Source: Shewanella abyssi (GTDB taxonomy: Bacteria > Pseudomonadota > Gammaproteobacteria > Enterobacterales > Shewanellaceae). From it: a DNA stretch of 60,889 nt. This document shows positions 1 through 10,126 of this stretch, in pieces; position 1 is the stretch's first letter, and each line of letters opens with the position of its first letter. The DNA lies in the NCBI RefSeq assembly GCF_023284025.1, contig NZ_JAKIKR010000027.1, forward strand, positions 1 to 60,889. Reading direction: 5' to 3'. The position numbers and the translations under genes were made by a program. The notes beneath the pieces are model-generated. The model searched no databases. It was not told the origin of the DNA and saw nothing but the letters and a program-made list of their open reading frames with translations.

Positions 1-30
1 TTAGTTGTTTTAATTCTACTAATAAAGAAT

Positions 31-107
<77 letters not shown>

Positions 108-158
108 TCCGGATGTATCAAGTTTAAAAGTTAGTATTTGAATTCAACTAAAAAGAAT

Positions 159-235
159 TGGTACAACCGAGTGGATTCGAACCACCGACCCCTACCATGT
201 CAAGGTAGTGCTCTAACCAACTGAGCTACGGTTGT
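159..235 (-). tRNA. tRNA-Val(GAC), copy 1
   Basis: A 77-nt minus-strand cloverleaf. The anticodon loop reads TTGACAT, giving anticodon GAC (201-199), so it is valine and not aspartate (GTC). The acceptor stem is ACAACCG/CGGTTGT with discriminator A and encoded CCA (159-161). It is identical to the copy at 265-341. Confidence 0.94.
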
Positions 236-264
236 ATTGTAAAACATGACTCTATAAACAGCAT

Positions 265-341
265 TGGTACAACCGAGTGGATTCGAACCACCGACCCCTA
301 CCATGTCAAGGTAGTGCTCTAACCAACTGAGCTACGGTTGT
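265..341 (-). tRNA. tRNA-Val(GAC), copy 2
   Basis: Second, identical copy of the tRNA-Val(GAC) gene, 77 nt with encoded CCA at 265-267 and anticodon complement at 305-307. Only two bases separate it from the upstream fMet gene (344-420), so the two must be processed from one precursor. Confidence 0.94.
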
Positions 342-343
342 AT

Positions 344-420
<77 letters not shown>

Positions 421-468
421 ACTGTTTATATTGCTTGTCCGTTTGGCTATTGCCTTGGAACGAGCGCT

Positions 469-497
469 ATAGTACGGTCGATGCAGCATTGGCGCAA
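469..497 (-). promoter_or_regulatory. sigma-70 promoter of the tRNA array
   Basis: On the minus strand a -35 TTGCGC (497-492) and a -10 TACTAT (474-469) are separated by exactly 17 bases, about 50 bases upstream of the first tRNA. The bases after the -10 are G+C rich (AGCGCTCG), as in stringently controlled stable-RNA promoters. The stringent control is inferred from that discriminator only. Confidence 0.6.
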
Positions 498-586
498 GTA
501 AAAAAACACTCTTTCTTGCCGAATGCTGCTTTGCTGCGCAACTTGTATGCTGATTAGACGTTCTGAACCTGTTCTAAGCAAAAAGA

Positions 587-1945
587 CTAGATTACCGAAA
601 GTTGTACACCTCTTTTTTGGATAAACCTCAAGCGCATAGCGAACAATATTGCCGCAGTTGTCAGCCCTGCAATGAGTCCAATCCAGAAACCTTGTGCGCC
701 CATAGCGGGTACCAGTATGTCAGTTCTTGCTAATGTATAGCCAAATGTCATACCTACAGCCCAATATGCAACTAACGTTATATAAAAAGCACTACGAGTA
801 TCTTTATAACCGCGCAGCGCACCGGCAGTGACGACTTGAATGGCATCAGACAATTGATAGATGGCAGCAAAGAACATCAAGCTACTCGCTAAAGTAACCA
901 CTTCAGGGTTGTCATTATAGAGAAGGGCAATTTCATTTCTAAACATTACTGTAATAATGGCAGTAAACAGTGCAAGTGAAAAAGAGATGATCAATCCTAG
1001 TCGGGTGACCATTGAGGCTATTTCTGGTTTATCTTGCCCAAGGTAGTAGCCGACGCGTATTGATACGGCAATACCTATAGATAGTGGTAGCATAAAAACA
1101 ATGGATGAAAAGTTAAGCGCTATTTGATGACCAGCGACAACTGTTGCACCTAAGGGTGCAAGTAACAACGCAATAATGGCGAACAAACTGACTTCAAAAA
1201 ATAGCGCCATCGCAATTGGGAAACCATGCTTAGTCATATCGACCATAATTCTAAGGTCTGGCATATGGAAAGACTTGAAAGGCGCGAGCTCTTTAAATTT
1301 GGTATGAAATTGCATATAGATAATCATGGCAATAAACATTGCCCAAAATACTAATGCTGTGGCGACGCCACAACCTGCGCCGCCCATAGCGGGCATACCG
1401 AAATGGCCATAGATAAAGATATAGTTCGCAGGGATGTTGACTGCTAAGCCAACAAAACCAATCACCATAGTCGGTAGAGTGTAAGAGATCCCTTCACTGC
1501 AGCCGCGAAGCACCTGATACAGAACAAAAGCAGGTACGCCCCACAGAAAACCATTTAAGTAGCCAACACTGAGCTGAGCCATTTCTGGTTCCAAATCCAT
1601 CAGCGCTAATATATTCTCCCCAAGTGAGAGGAAGAACATCACACCTAGGCTGCCTATTATGGCAATATATCCTGCTTGGAAAGCTAATGGTTGTATTGCT
1701 TTTTGATTATTTGCACCATGATGATGGGCAAAGACAGGCGTAAATGCCATTAATAGCCCTTGCACAAATAACAGTGCAGGGAGCCACAAACTCGAACCAA
1801 TAGCGACGGCAGCCATATCAACAGCGCTGACTCGGCCAGCCATAACGGTGTCGATGAAGCCCATCATAGTCTGGGTAACTTGAGCAATTAGAACAGGAAG
1901 TGCTAATTGAATTAAGCGTTTGGCTTGAAAGCCAGAATGGTTCAT
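587..1945 (-). CDS. norM: MATE-family multidrug/Na+ efflux transporter NorM
   Basis: A 452-residue inner-membrane protein of the MATE family, which exports cationic drugs and dyes in exchange for Na+ or H+. The sequence has about twelve hydrophobic segments in two similar halves, and the start matches NorM/MdtK proteins (LIQLALPVLIAQ, then a GFIDTVMAG stretch near residues 30-38). Length is normal for the family (450-460). It is divergent from ribE with only 32 bases between start codons, the same pairing as mdtK and riboflavin synthase in Escherichia coli, so the two promoters must overlap the neighbouring gene or be very compact. Substrate cannot be told from sequence. Confidence 0.93.
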   Translation of the reverse strand: MNHSGFQAKRLIQLALPVLIAQVTQTMMGFIDTVMAGRVSAVDMAAVAIGSSLWLPALLFVQGLLMAFTPVFAHHHGANNQKAIQPLAFQAGYIAIIGSLGVMFFLSLGENILALMDLEPEMAQLSVGYLNGFLWGVPAFVLYQVLRGCSEGISYTLPTMVIGFVGLAVNIPANYIFIYGHFGMPAMGGAGCGVATALVFWAMFIAMIIYMQFHTKFKELAPFKSFHMPDLRIMVDMTKHGFPIAMALFFEVSLFAIIALLLAPLGATVVAGHQIALNFSSIVFMLPLSIGIAVSIRVGYYLGQDKPEIASMVTRLGLIISFSLALFTAIITVMFRNEIALLYNDNPEVVTLASSLMFFAAIYQLSDAIQVVTAGALRGYKDTRSAFYITLVAYWAVGMTFGYTLARTDILVPAMGAQGFWIGLIAGLTTAAILFAMRLRFIQKRGVQLSVI

Positions 1946-1977
1946 GGATAGAGCCCTTAATACATACGAGAGATAAA

Positions 1978-2592
1978 ATGTTTACAGGTATAGTTCAAGC
2001 AACATGCGAAGTGTTGGCAATAGATAAAAAAACGGGTTTAAATACACTACAAGTCGCTATAGGGCCGGATTTGCGCGAGGGACTTTCACTAGGGGCAAGT
2101 GTCGCAAATAACGGTGTTTGTTTAACAGTTACGAGAATAGGTGATGATAGGGTGTTTTTCGACGTAATGGAAGAGACCCTTAAGCTAACTAACCTCTCTA
2201 AGCTGAGACCTGGATCACAAGTTAACATCGAGCGGTCGTTAACCTTTGGTAGTGAGATTGGCGGGCATATTCTATCGGGTCATGTGCATACGGTAGCCGT
2301 GGTGAAATCGGTAAGTAAAACAGAGTTCCACTATAACATTTGTCTATCTGTTGAACCGAAGTGGATGAATTATATCCTTTACAAAGGCTTTGTTGGTGTT
2401 AATGGCTGTAGCCTAACCGTAGGGGAAGTTTCGGATGCTAGTTTTATGCTGCATTTGATCCCCGAAACACTAAAATTAACCAATTTGGATTCATATACTG
2501 TGGGTGACAAAATCAACATTGAGATTGATAGTCAAACTCAGGCCATTGTTGATACCGTAGAGCGGGTGTTGGCCAAGCGCTTTGCTGACTAA
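1978..2592 (+). CDS. ribE: Riboflavin synthase, alpha chain
   Basis: It catalyses the last step of riboflavin synthesis, dismutating two 6,7-dimethyl-8-ribityllumazines to riboflavin and a pyrimidinedione. The 204-residue protein begins with the family hallmark MFTGIVQ and has two tandem lumazine-binding barrels: an NNGVCLTV strand in the first and a VNGCSLTV strand in the second, with GGHILSGHVH between. I chose the start at 1978 because an open frame reaching back to 1900 adds residues foreign to the family. GAGAGA precedes this ATG. The gene is called ribC in E. coli. It stands alone rather than in a rib operon, and a second copy may exist elsewhere in the genome. No FMN riboswitch fits in the 32-base upstream gap. 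Confidence 0.93.
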   Translation: MFTGIVQATCEVLAIDKKTGLNTLQVAIGPDLREGLSLGASVANNGVCLTVTRIGDDRVFFDVMEETLKLTNLSKLRPGSQVNIERSLTFGSEIGGHILSGHVHTVAVVKSVSKTEFHYNICLSVEPKWMNYILYKGFVGVNGCSLTVGEVSDASFMLHLIPETLKLTNLDSYTVGDKINIEIDSQTQAIVDTVERVLAKRFAD

Positions 2593-2641
2593 ATAAAGCC
2601 TGAAGGCGCTGATTGGCTTTGGTAGCAAACAGCGCGTTAAA

Positions 2642-2842
2642 TTAGTAAATTTGCTCGTCATCAGAATCAATGTAAAGTTCGATTTTTAGTCGAGATTCAT
2701 CGAGATGCATCCGCATATGAATGGGGTTGCAACACACTCTGCAATCTTCGTAGTAATCCTGATCACCGCCAGTCGCATCAATGTTGAGATGCTGATGATG
2801 TCCGCAATGCGGGCATGAAATGGTTTTATTGATAAATCGCAT
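2642..2842 (-). CDS. CPXCG-type small zinc-ribbon protein
   Basis: A 66-residue cysteine-rich protein of unknown function. It has a CPHCG knuckle near the N-terminus and a CRVCC pair about 25 residues later, which together could bind one zinc, followed by an acidic tail. The start at 2842 is preferred over an upstream ATG at 2881 because a GGGAG ribosome site lies just before it and it sits one base after the stop of the SDR gene, so the two genes are translationally coupled. It belongs to a recognised family of short CPXCG proteins; I know no assigned role. Confidence 0.8.
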   Translation of the reverse strand: MRFINKTISCPHCGHHQHLNIDATGGDQDYYEDCRVCCNPIHMRMHLDESRLKIELYIDSDDEQIY

Positions 2843-2843
2843 A

Positions 2844-3581
2844 TTAAGCTCCCGTAAATCCGACAGCGCTTCGTCCTCCATCTACTGCAATAATCTGCCC
2901 TGAGATATAAGGAGCGCTAACTAAATGAGATATCAACTTAGCAATGTCGTCTGTTTGGCCGAGCTTTGCTAAGGGGATTTCTTTTAAGACACGGTCCTGA
3001 GAGCCATCATTAGATTGTTCTGGCCAGAGGATTGCGCCTGGTGCCACGCCATTTACGCGGATATCAGGAGCTAGCTCTTGTGCCAGCGAAAGTGTTGCCA
3101 TCTCAAGTGCTGCCTTTGATATAGAGTATAGCCCATGATCTTTTAGTGGGCGCTTAGCATGGATATCAATTAAGTTGATGATGCAGCCACTTTGTTGTTT
3201 CAATGTTGGAGCTAATTGTTCAGCTAAAAAATAGGGGGCTAACAGATTTGTTGCAAGTAGTTGTTGTGCGGCTAAGTAATCAGTTTCGCCTATGGGAGTC
3301 GGGTAGAACTCGGAAGCATTATTAACGAGTACAGTTAAAGGTAAAGCCAGTGACTTTAGGTCACTAATAAATTTTTCTAGTGCTAACTGATTGTTGAGTT
3401 CGGCCTGTATTATTTGTGCAGAATTAGGCCTGGCTGTATTTAGTTCAGTATATAGTGATAGCGCTTGGTTATGAGACTGATTGTAATGAATTAATATGTT
3501 GTACCCATCCAGATGAAGTTGTTTAGCAATACTATAACCAATCCGTTTTGCTGCGCCGGTGATGAGAGCCCATTTATTCAT
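2844..3581 (-). CDS. SDR oxidoreductase, pteridine reductase/FolM-like
   Basis: A 245-residue short-chain dehydrogenase. The N-terminal cofactor motif is TGAAKRIG, with the Arg in the glycine loop that marks pteridine reductases (PTR1, FolM) and NADPH preference. NNAS is near residue 88, and the catalytic YSISK lies near residue 152. FolM-type enzymes reduce dihydromonapterin or dihydrofolate. The start ATG follows GGATAAG. It is the first gene of a two-gene unit with the CPXCG gene. Family is certain; the pterin substrate is inferred from the glycine-loop motif. Confidence 0.8.
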   Translation of the reverse strand: MNKWALITGAAKRIGYSIAKQLHLDGYNILIHYNQSHNQALSLYTELNTARPNSAQIIQAELNNQLALEKFISDLKSLALPLTVLVNNASEFYPTPIGETDYLAAQQLLATNLLAPYFLAEQLAPTLKQQSGCIINLIDIHAKRPLKDHGLYSISKAALEMATLSLAQELAPDIRVNGVAPGAILWPEQSNDGSQDRVLKEIPLAKLGQTDDIAKLISHLVSAPYISGQIIAVDGGRSAVGFTGA

Positions 3582-3929
3582 AACGCTTATCCATAAAGTA
3601 GTTTGCTAAATATAAGGCATTATGGCCTCATCATAAGGCATCACACAATCTAATACTTGGTCCACTATTTAGCTACATTGAACGTATCGGCTAAGAGTCG
3701 TGCTTTGTCGATTACTGGTGCTTCGACTTCGGGGCTTTGGCTATAACCCATTTAAATGAGTGCTGCTGTTGCTTATCATATTACGTTAAGCATAATCTCC
3801 TCCTTAATTAGATGCGGATAGATTAACGTTTAAAAATGAAGGTAAAGTGATAGCTAGCCATTATGTAGTAATGATATACCCTTATGTTTTTAATGTTTTG
3901 AATAAGAAAAACTAATCTCGAGGTAAAAC
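3582..3929 (+). other. Intergenic region without recognised gene
   Basis: About 350 bases between the divergent SDR and thrS genes. I see no convincing gene. A GGAGGAG followed by an ATG on the minus strand opens only a five-codon frame. Two direct copies of TAAGGCAT flank the middle of 3615-3645. Confidence 0.5.
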
Positions 3930-3959
3930 TTGCATCCACCCTTAGCAATCACTTAGAAT
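3930..3959 (+). promoter_or_regulatory. thrS-operon sigma-70 promoter
   Basis: TTGCAT at 3930-3935 and TAGAAT at 3954-3959 are separated by 18 bases. This predicts transcription from about 3966 and a leader of roughly 115 nt, which contains the thrS operator hairpin. Confidence 0.55.
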
Positions 3960-4039
3960 TGCGCCCTTGCGCGCCGGAAAACATAGACTCCTGTACGGTC
4001 TTGTCCCGGTGGCGTTAAACTCTTAATTATTAAACCCAA

Positions 4040-4060
4040 GTGGCCCTACGTGGGGGTCAC
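4040..4060 (+). promoter_or_regulatory. thrS translational operator, tRNA-Thr anticodon-arm mimic
   Basis: The leader RNA can form a seven-pair stem (4040-4046 with 4054-4060, one G-U) closing a seven-base loop UACGUGG. CGU, a threonine anticodon, sits at loop positions 3-5, exactly where an anticodon would be, at -31 to -29 from the thrS start. In E. coli, ThrRS binds a leader hairpin carrying the same CGU in this region and blocks ribosome loading. Here it lies just before the AAGGA ribosome site (4069-4073). The structure is read from sequence; the mechanism is carried over from E. coli. Confidence 0.6.
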
Positions 4061-4079
4061 CACTGGAAAAGGAAAATTC

Positions 4080-6008
4080 ATGCCTGTAATTACACTTCCT
4101 GATGGAAGCAAACGCGAGTTTGCTCAACCCGTTTCTACTTTAGATGTTGCTGCCGATATTGGTCCTGGTCTTGCGAAAGCTTGTATTGCCGGGCGTGTTA
4201 ATGGTGAGCTGAAAGACGCTTGCGATATCATTGATACCGATTCAGAGCTTTCTATTATCACAGCTAAAGATGAAGAGGGTGTAGAGATCCTTCGCCACTC
4301 TTGTGCACATCTACTCGGCCACGCATTTAAGCAACTTTGGCCTGAAGCTAAAATGGCGATTGGTCCAGTTATCGACAATGGTTTTTATTATGATATCGAC
4401 TTAGAACATAAATTAACCCAGGAAGATATCGATGCGCTGCAAAAGCGCATGAGTCAACTTGCAAAAACTAACTACGCCGTTGATAAACGTGTGGTTAGCT
4501 GGCAAGAAGCGCGTGATACCTTTGAAGCTCGCGGTGAAAGCTATAAGATCGCCATCCTTGATGAGAACATCAGCAAAGATGCGACGCCAGCGCTTTATCA
4601 TCATGAAGAATATGTCGATATGTGCCGCGGCCCGCATGTACCTAACATGAGGTTCTGTCAGAACTTTAAGTTGATGAGTGTTGCTGGTGCCTATTGGCGT
4701 GGTAACTCTGACAACAAAATGCTGCAACGTATCTACGGTACTGCATGGGCAGATAAGAAGGCTCTTAAAGTCCACCTTAACCGTTTAGAAGAAGCGGCTA
4801 AACGTGACCATCGTAAAATTGGTAAGCAGTTAGATCTTTACCATATGCAAGAAGAAGCACCTGGAATGGTGTTCTGGCACAACGATGGCTGGAGTATATT
4901 TTTAGAACTTGAGAAGTTCATCCGCCAAAAGCTAGGTCAGTACACTTATCAAGAAGTCAAAGGTCCATTAATGATGGATCGCGTGTTGTGGGAACGTTCA
5001 GGCCATTGGGACAAGTATTCAGAGGCAATGTTCACCACTAACTCAGAAAACCGTGAGTATGCTATTAAGCCGATGAACTGTCCTGGACACGTTCAAATAT
5101 TCAATCAAGGTCTTAAGTCATACCGCGATCTACCTTTGCGTATGGCTGAGTTTGGCTGTTGTCACCGTAATGAGCCATCAGGTTCACTACATGGCTTGAT
5201 GCGTGTTCGTGGTTTTACTCAAGATGATGCACATGTATTCTGTACTGAAGATCAAGTTCAGCAGGAAGTTAGCGCATGTATTCAAATGGTCTATGACACA
5301 TACGAAACATTCGGCTTTAAAAATATTGTAGTGAAGCTTTCTACTCGTCCTGAAAAACGTATCGGCGATGATGATATGTGGGACCGCGCTGAAGAAGCAT
5401 TGCAGCAAGCGCTTAAAGCAAATGATATCGAATTTGAAATCCTTCCTGGTGAAGGTGCTTTCTACGGACCTAAGATTGAATTCACATTGCACGACTGTTT
5501 AGACAGAGCATGGCAGTGTGGTACCGTGCAATTAGATTACGCATTACCAGGTCGTTTAGGTGCAACTTACGTGGCTGAAGACAATAGTCGTCAAACGCCA
5601 GTGATGATCCACCGAGCCATTCTTGGTTCATTAGAGCGCTTCATAGGTATTCTTATTGAAGAGTACGCTGGTAAATTCCCTGCTTGGTTAGCACCTCAAC
5701 AAGTGGTTGTAATGAATATTACTGATAAACAGTCCGATTATGTGGAAAAAGTTGTCAATTTATTCAAAGAACATGGAATTCGTGCAACTAAAGACTTGAG
5801 GAATGAGAAGATAGGCTTTAAAATACGTGAACACACCTTAAGGCGTGTCCCTTATTTATTGGTCGTTGGTGATCAAGAAGTAGAGAATAAGGAAGTAGCG
5901 GTGCGTACCCGAGAGGGAGTTGACTTAGGTAAAATGCAAATCGAAGAATTTGCGACTAAGCTCAAGAATCAAATTTCGCTCCGTAGTCTCATTTTGTTGG
6001 AGGATTAG
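4080..6008 (+). CDS. thrS: Threonyl-tRNA synthetase
   Basis: A cytoplasmic class II synthetase that charges tRNA-Thr and edits mischarged Ser-tRNA. From the ATG at 4080 it is 642 residues, the same as E. coli, and key residues fall at identical numbers: the editing-site HSCAH (H73, H77) with C182 and H186, and the zinc ligand C334 in MNCPGH. Domains in order are TGS, editing, class II catalytic core, and anticodon-binding domain. An in-frame start at 4050 was rejected because AAGGA and the family start point to 4080. It is first in thrS-infC-rpmI-rplT. Its TAG stop is in the same frame as infC and six bases before it. Confidence 0.98.
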   Translation: MPVITLPDGSKREFAQPVSTLDVAADIGPGLAKACIAGRVNGELKDACDIIDTDSELSIITAKDEEGVEILRHSCAHLLGHAFKQLWPEAKMAIGPVIDNGFYYDIDLEHKLTQEDIDALQKRMSQLAKTNYAVDKRVVSWQEARDTFEARGESYKIAILDENISKDATPALYHHEEYVDMCRGPHVPNMRFCQNFKLMSVAGAYWRGNSDNKMLQRIYGTAWADKKALKVHLNRLEEAAKRDHRKIGKQLDLYHMQEEAPGMVFWHNDGWSIFLELEKFIRQKLGQYTYQEVKGPLMMDRVLWERSGHWDKYSEAMFTTNSENREYAIKPMNCPGHVQIFNQGLKSYRDLPLRMAEFGCCHRNEPSGSLHGLMRVRGFTQDDAHVFCTEDQVQQEVSACIQMVYDTYETFGFKNIVVKLSTRPEKRIGDDDMWDRAEEALQQALKANDIEFEILPGEGAFYGPKIEFTLHDCLDRAWQCGTVQLDYALPGRLGATYVAEDNSRQTPVMIHRAILGSLERFIGILIEEYAGKFPAWLAPQQVVVMNITDKQSDYVEKVVNLFKEHGIRATKDLRNEKIGFKIREHTLRRVPYLLVVGDQEVENKEVAVRTREGVDLGKMQIEEFATKLKNQISLRSLILLED

Positions 6009-6011
6009 GTC

Positions 6012-6554
6012 ATAAAGATCAAAAAAACAGCAGGGCGCCAGGCGGCCCCGAATAGAATTAACGAGCTCATCACTGGTGTTTCAGAGGTCCGTCTTAACGG
6101 TCTTGACGGTGAGCCATTAGGTATCTTGACTATTAGAGAAGCACAAGAAGTTGCTGACGAAGTCGGTGTTGATTTAGTAGAGATCAGTCCTAATGCCGAG
6201 CCGCCGGTTTGCCGTGTAATGGACTACGGTAAGTTCCTTTTTGATAAAGCGAAAGCTCAAAAAGAACAAAAAAAGAAGCAGAAAATTGTACAGGTGAAGG
6301 AGATTAAATTCCGTCCCGGTACAGATTCGAACGATTATCAGGTAAAACTACGCAACCTGACTCGTTTTCTAGAAGACGGCGACAAGGCGAAAGTAACGCT
6401 TCGTTTCCGTGGTCGTGAGATGGCTCACCAAAGCCTAGGTATGGATCTTTTGAACCGTATCAAAGCAGATTTGGAAGCAATTGCAGTCGTGGAGTCTTTC
6501 CCTAAAATGGAAGGTCGCCAAGCTGTCATGGTTCTTGCGCCGAAAAAGAAATAG
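6012..6554 (+). CDS. infC: Translation initiation factor IF-3, apparent AUA start
   Basis: IF-3 binds the 30S subunit, prevents premature 50S joining and rejects non-standard start codons. The conserved N-terminus ([16 protein letters not shown]) extends well upstream of the first ATG-type codon, so the start must lie between the thrS stop (6006-6008) and this region. GGAGG at 5999-6003 is eight bases from an ATA at 6012, and starting there gives 180 residues, the E. coli length. E. coli infC uses AUU so that IF-3 represses its own translation; AUA would serve the same purpose. The linker and C-terminal domain are complete, ending in VMVLAPKKK. Confidence 0.93.
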   Translation: MKIKKTAGRQAAPNRINELITGVSEVRLNGLDGEPLGILTIREAQEVADEVGVDLVEISPNAEPPVCRVMDYGKFLFDKAKAQKEQKKKQKIVQVKEIKFRPGTDSNDYQVKLRNLTRFLEDGDKAKVTLRFRGREMAHQSLGMDLLNRIKADLEAIAVVESFPKMEGRQAVMVLAPKKK

Positions 6555-6571
6555 TAAGGCAACCTAAAAGT

Positions 6572-6598
6572 AACAGAGGTCTTTTGAAGGTCTCTGTT
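6572..6598 (+). promoter_or_regulatory. infC-rpmI intercistronic hairpin, candidate L20 control site
   Basis: A 12-pair stem (6572-6583 with 6587-6598, including G-U pairs) with a three-base loop lies 42 bases before rpmI and has no T tract, so it is unlikely to be a terminator. In E. coli, ribosomal protein L20 represses rpmI-rplT by binding RNA structure in this leader. The position fits; binding is inferred. Confidence 0.4.
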
Positions 6599-6640
6599 CG
6601 CCTTGCGTTTTATTAATTGTCCCAATGCGGAGTTTTAGCA

Positions 6641-6835
6641 ATGCCTAAAATGAAAACAGACAAGGGTGTAGCGAAGCGTTTTAAGAAAACTGCTAATGGT
6701 TTCAAACGCAAGCAAGCCCATTTACGTCATATTTTGACCAAAAAGAGTACTAAGCGTAAGCGTCACTTACGTGCGAAATGTTTAGTATCTAAAGCTGACA
6801 TGCCTGCGATTGCACGTCAACTACCTTACGCTTAA
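6641..6835 (+). CDS. rpmI: Ribosomal protein bL35
   Basis: A 64-residue basic protein of the large ribosomal subunit, starting [17 protein letters not shown] as in other bL35 proteins and containing the conserved [15 protein letters not shown] stretch. The upstream frame to 6617 was trimmed because GGAG precedes the ATG at 6641. The gene lies between infC and rplT, 18 bases before rplT, and in relatives is co-repressed with it by L20. Confidence 0.97.
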   Translation: MPKMKTDKGVAKRFKKTANGFKRKQAHLRHILTKKSTKRKRHLRAKCLVSKADMPAIARQLPYA

Positions 6836-6853
6836 TTAAAGGAGCAAAGAACA

Positions 6854-7213
6854 ATGCCTAGAGTTAAGCGTGGTGTAACCGCTCGTGCTCGTCACAAGAA
6901 AGTACTTAAATTAGCCAAAGGTTATTACGGAGCTCGCTCTCGTACTTACCGTGTTGCAAAGCAAGCCGTAACTAAAGCTGGTCAATATGCTTACCGTGAC
7001 CGTCGTCAGAAGAAACGTCAATTCCGTCAACTTTGGATTGCACGTATCAATGCGGCAGCTCGTCAAAATGGTCTGTCTTACAGCCGTTTCATTAATGGTT
7101 TGAAAAAAGCCTCTATTGAAATCGATCGTAAGATCCTAGCTGACATCGCTGTTTTTGATAAAGTTGTATTTACAACTTTAGTAGAAAAAGCAAAAGAAGC
7201 TTTAGCTAAGTAA
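6854..7213 (+). CDS. rplT: Ribosomal protein bL20
   Basis: A 119-residue basic protein that binds 23S rRNA early in 50S assembly and, in E. coli, represses its own operon. The N-terminal [16 protein letters not shown] extension, long helix and C-terminal globular part are all present. GGAG precedes the start by eight bases. It is the last gene of the operon and is followed by a strong terminator. Confidence 0.98.
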   Translation: MPRVKRGVTARARHKKVLKLAKGYYGARSRTYRVAKQAVTKAGQYAYRDRRQKKRQFRQLWIARINAAARQNGLSYSRFINGLKKASIEIDRKILADIAVFDKVVFTTLVEKAKEALAK

Positions 7214-7230
7214 TTAGCTTTGATTCTTGT

Positions 7231-7259
7231 AAAAAGGGAGCCTTAGGGCTCCCTTTTTT
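7231..7259 (+). terminator. Rho-independent terminator of thrS-infC-rpmI-rplT
   Basis: A GGGAGCC/GGCTCCC stem (7236-7242, 7247-7253) with loop TTAG is followed by six T residues. The A run before it could let it work from the other side too. Confidence 0.9.
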
Positions 7260-7378
7260 GTATCTGAAATTTGTTACGTCCCGATATTAATATTTAAACT
7301 CAGTCATATTTGCTTATCGTTAGTCCCATCATGGCGCATAGCGTGTAGCTAATGTTCAATTCGGTTAATTACGGATAC

Positions 7379-7408
7379 AAAAAAAGCAGGCTTAAAGCCT
7401 GCTTCTTA
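7379..7408 (-). terminator. Rho-independent terminator of trxB
   Basis: On the minus strand, downstream of trxB, an AAGCAGGC/GCCTGCTT stem is followed by a run of seven T residues. Confidence 0.88.
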
Positions 7409-7421
7409 TTAAAATAATCAA

Positions 7422-8528
<1,107 letters not shown>

Positions 8529-8639
8529 TTAGCGGTTTTTACACAGTTTTGGCTGCTCCTTATCACATTTTGGTTTATTCTATAGCGCAAAGAATGAAAT
8601 CGAGCTGGATCACAGCCTAAACAGTAGAAAGGAAGTGTT

Positions 8640-9767
8640 ATGCGTATTAGCGCGAATTTTGATGGCGGAAACATAGAACTAATCAATGCTGACAATAAAG
8701 ACGATGTGCAGCTAGCCATTCGTCCGGATGAAGGCGGAGAGTTTTTCCAGTGGTTTAATTTCAAACTCGATGGTGTCGTAGGCACTCAGTACACGCTTAA
8801 TATTGTTAATGCTGACAAGGCTTCTTATGTCAAAGGTTGGGATGATTACCAAGCTGTAGCAACCTATGACAGACAAAACTGGTTTAGACTGCCAACGACG
8901 TATCAAGATGGCAAGTTAACGATTTCGGTTGATCTTGATTGTGACGCAATTCAAATCGCTTATTTCGCTCCTTATAGCTACGAGCGTCATCAAGACTTGT
9001 TAGCGGCAGTACAAGTCCATCCACAAGTCAGCTTAGAGCATTTAGGCCTGACATTGGATGAACGTGATATGACCTTGATTAAAGTCGGCGACGGTGACGA
9101 AGAGAAAGCGAATATCTGGATCACTGCACGCCAACACCCAGGTGAAACCATGGCTGAATGGTTGGTAGAAGGCTTGATCAACAATCTGCTTGATAGTGAT
9201 TGCCCAACGGCTAAATCTCTTTTAGACAAAGCTAACTTCTATATAGTGCCGAATATGAATCCAGACGGAAGTGTTCGAGGACATTTGCGTACTAATGCGG
9301 TTGGGACAAACCTTAACCGTGAATGGCAGTCTCCGTCGTTAGATAAAAGCCCTGAAGTATTTTATGTGGTCAATAAAATGAAAGAGACAGGTGTTGACCT
9401 TTTCTATGACGTGCATGGCGATGAAGGCCTTCCTTTTGTATTCCTTGCGGGTTGCGAAGGCGTTCCTGCTTACACCAAAGAAGATGCGGTTCGTCAGCAA
9501 GCATTTGTAGATGCTTTGCAAATGGCTAGTCCAGACTTTCAAACTAAATTTGGCTACGATAAAGACGCGCCTGGTCAGGCAAACTTAACAGTAGCTTCAA
9601 ACTGGGTTGCACATACGTTTGGCTGTCTTTCTAATACCCTAGAGATGCCATTTAAAGATAATGACAACATGCCTGATTTGATGGCAGGTTGGTCACCTGA
9701 GCGTTGTATTTACTTAGGTGAAGCGTCTTTAATCGCTATGAATGCCGTTGTTGATAAATTAAAGTAA
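8640..9767 (+). CDS. M14 metallocarboxypeptidase, cytosolic Nna1/CCP type
   Basis: A 375-residue zinc carboxypeptidase. Residues 1-115 form the beta-rich N-domain typical of cytosolic carboxypeptidases (here ending YFAPYSYERHQ), followed by the M14 catalytic domain. Zinc ligands are H166 and E169 (QHPGET) and H259 (YDVHGDE); N226-R227 should bind the substrate carboxylate, and E335 (TLEMPF) is the general base. There is no signal peptide, so it should act in the cytoplasm. Eukaryotic members remove glutamates from tubulin tails. The bacterial substrate is unknown; murein peptides or polyglutamyl tails of proteins are possibilities. AAGGAAG precedes the start. Confidence 0.85.
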   Translation: MRISANFDGGNIELINADNKDDVQLAIRPDEGGEFFQWFNFKLDGVVGTQYTLNIVNADKASYVKGWDDYQAVATYDRQNWFRLPTTYQDGKLTISVDLDCDAIQIAYFAPYSYERHQDLLAAVQVHPQVSLEHLGLTLDERDMTLIKVGDGDEEKANIWITARQHPGETMAEWLVEGLINNLLDSDCPTAKSLLDKANFYIVPNMNPDGSVRGHLRTNAVGTNLNREWQSPSLDKSPEVFYVVNKMKETGVDLFYDVHGDEGLPFVFLAGCEGVPAYTKEDAVRQQAFVDALQMASPDFQTKFGYDKDAPGQANLTVASNWVAHTFGCLSNTLEMPFKDNDNMPDLMAGWSPERCIYLGEASLIAMNAVVDKLK

Positions 9768-9808
9768 GTTGTAGGTTCATTCATAATGAGTATTGAGGTA
9801 GTAATAAA

Positions 9809-10126
9809 ATGGCATTAGTTAAGTGTCCTAGTTGCGGCGAGCGCATTTCAAGCGTGGCGAAAGAGTGCTCGCACTGTAAAGCTAGTATTTCTGCCAACAG
9901 TGAAAACCTGCAAGTGATTAGCCATATAAAACGGTCTAACCAGTTAATGAATCAGAGCTTTTTAGCACTAACTCTTTTTATTGGTGGGGTAGTCACCTGG
10001 TTTTGGGGCGGAGAGCCTGCTGAGGGGATTCGTTCAATCATTGCAGTGTCAGCCTTTACGCTTGGTTTTGTTGGCTATTTGATTACTAGAATGCAAATCG
10101 TGCTTCATAAACGGAAAAAAGTATGA
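9809..10126 (+). CDS. Zinc-ribbon membrane protein, unknown function
   Basis: A 105-residue protein with an N-terminal zinc ribbon (CPSCGER, then CSHCK about 11 residues later) and two hydrophobic segments near residues 50-67 and 73-91 that should span the inner membrane, ending in a basic tail HKRKKV. Its TGA overlaps the ATG of the next gene (ATGA), so the two are translated together. I do not recognise a specific family with known function. Confidence 0.8.
   Translation: MALVKCPSCGERISSVAKECSHCKASISANSENLQVISHIKRSNQLMNQSFLALTLFIGGVVTWFWGGEPAEGIRSIIAVSAFTLGFVGYLITRMQIVLHKRKKV

Noticed and set aside
1900..1977. N-terminal extension of riboflavin synthase
   Set aside because: It overlaps norM and adds residues absent from the family; MFTGIVQ at 1978 is the conserved start.
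3670..3753. Minus-strand 27-codon frame ending LLADTFNVAK
   Set aside because: Reads like protein but has no ribosome site, an in-frame stop just before its ATG, and no recognised relative; too little to call a gene or pseudogene.
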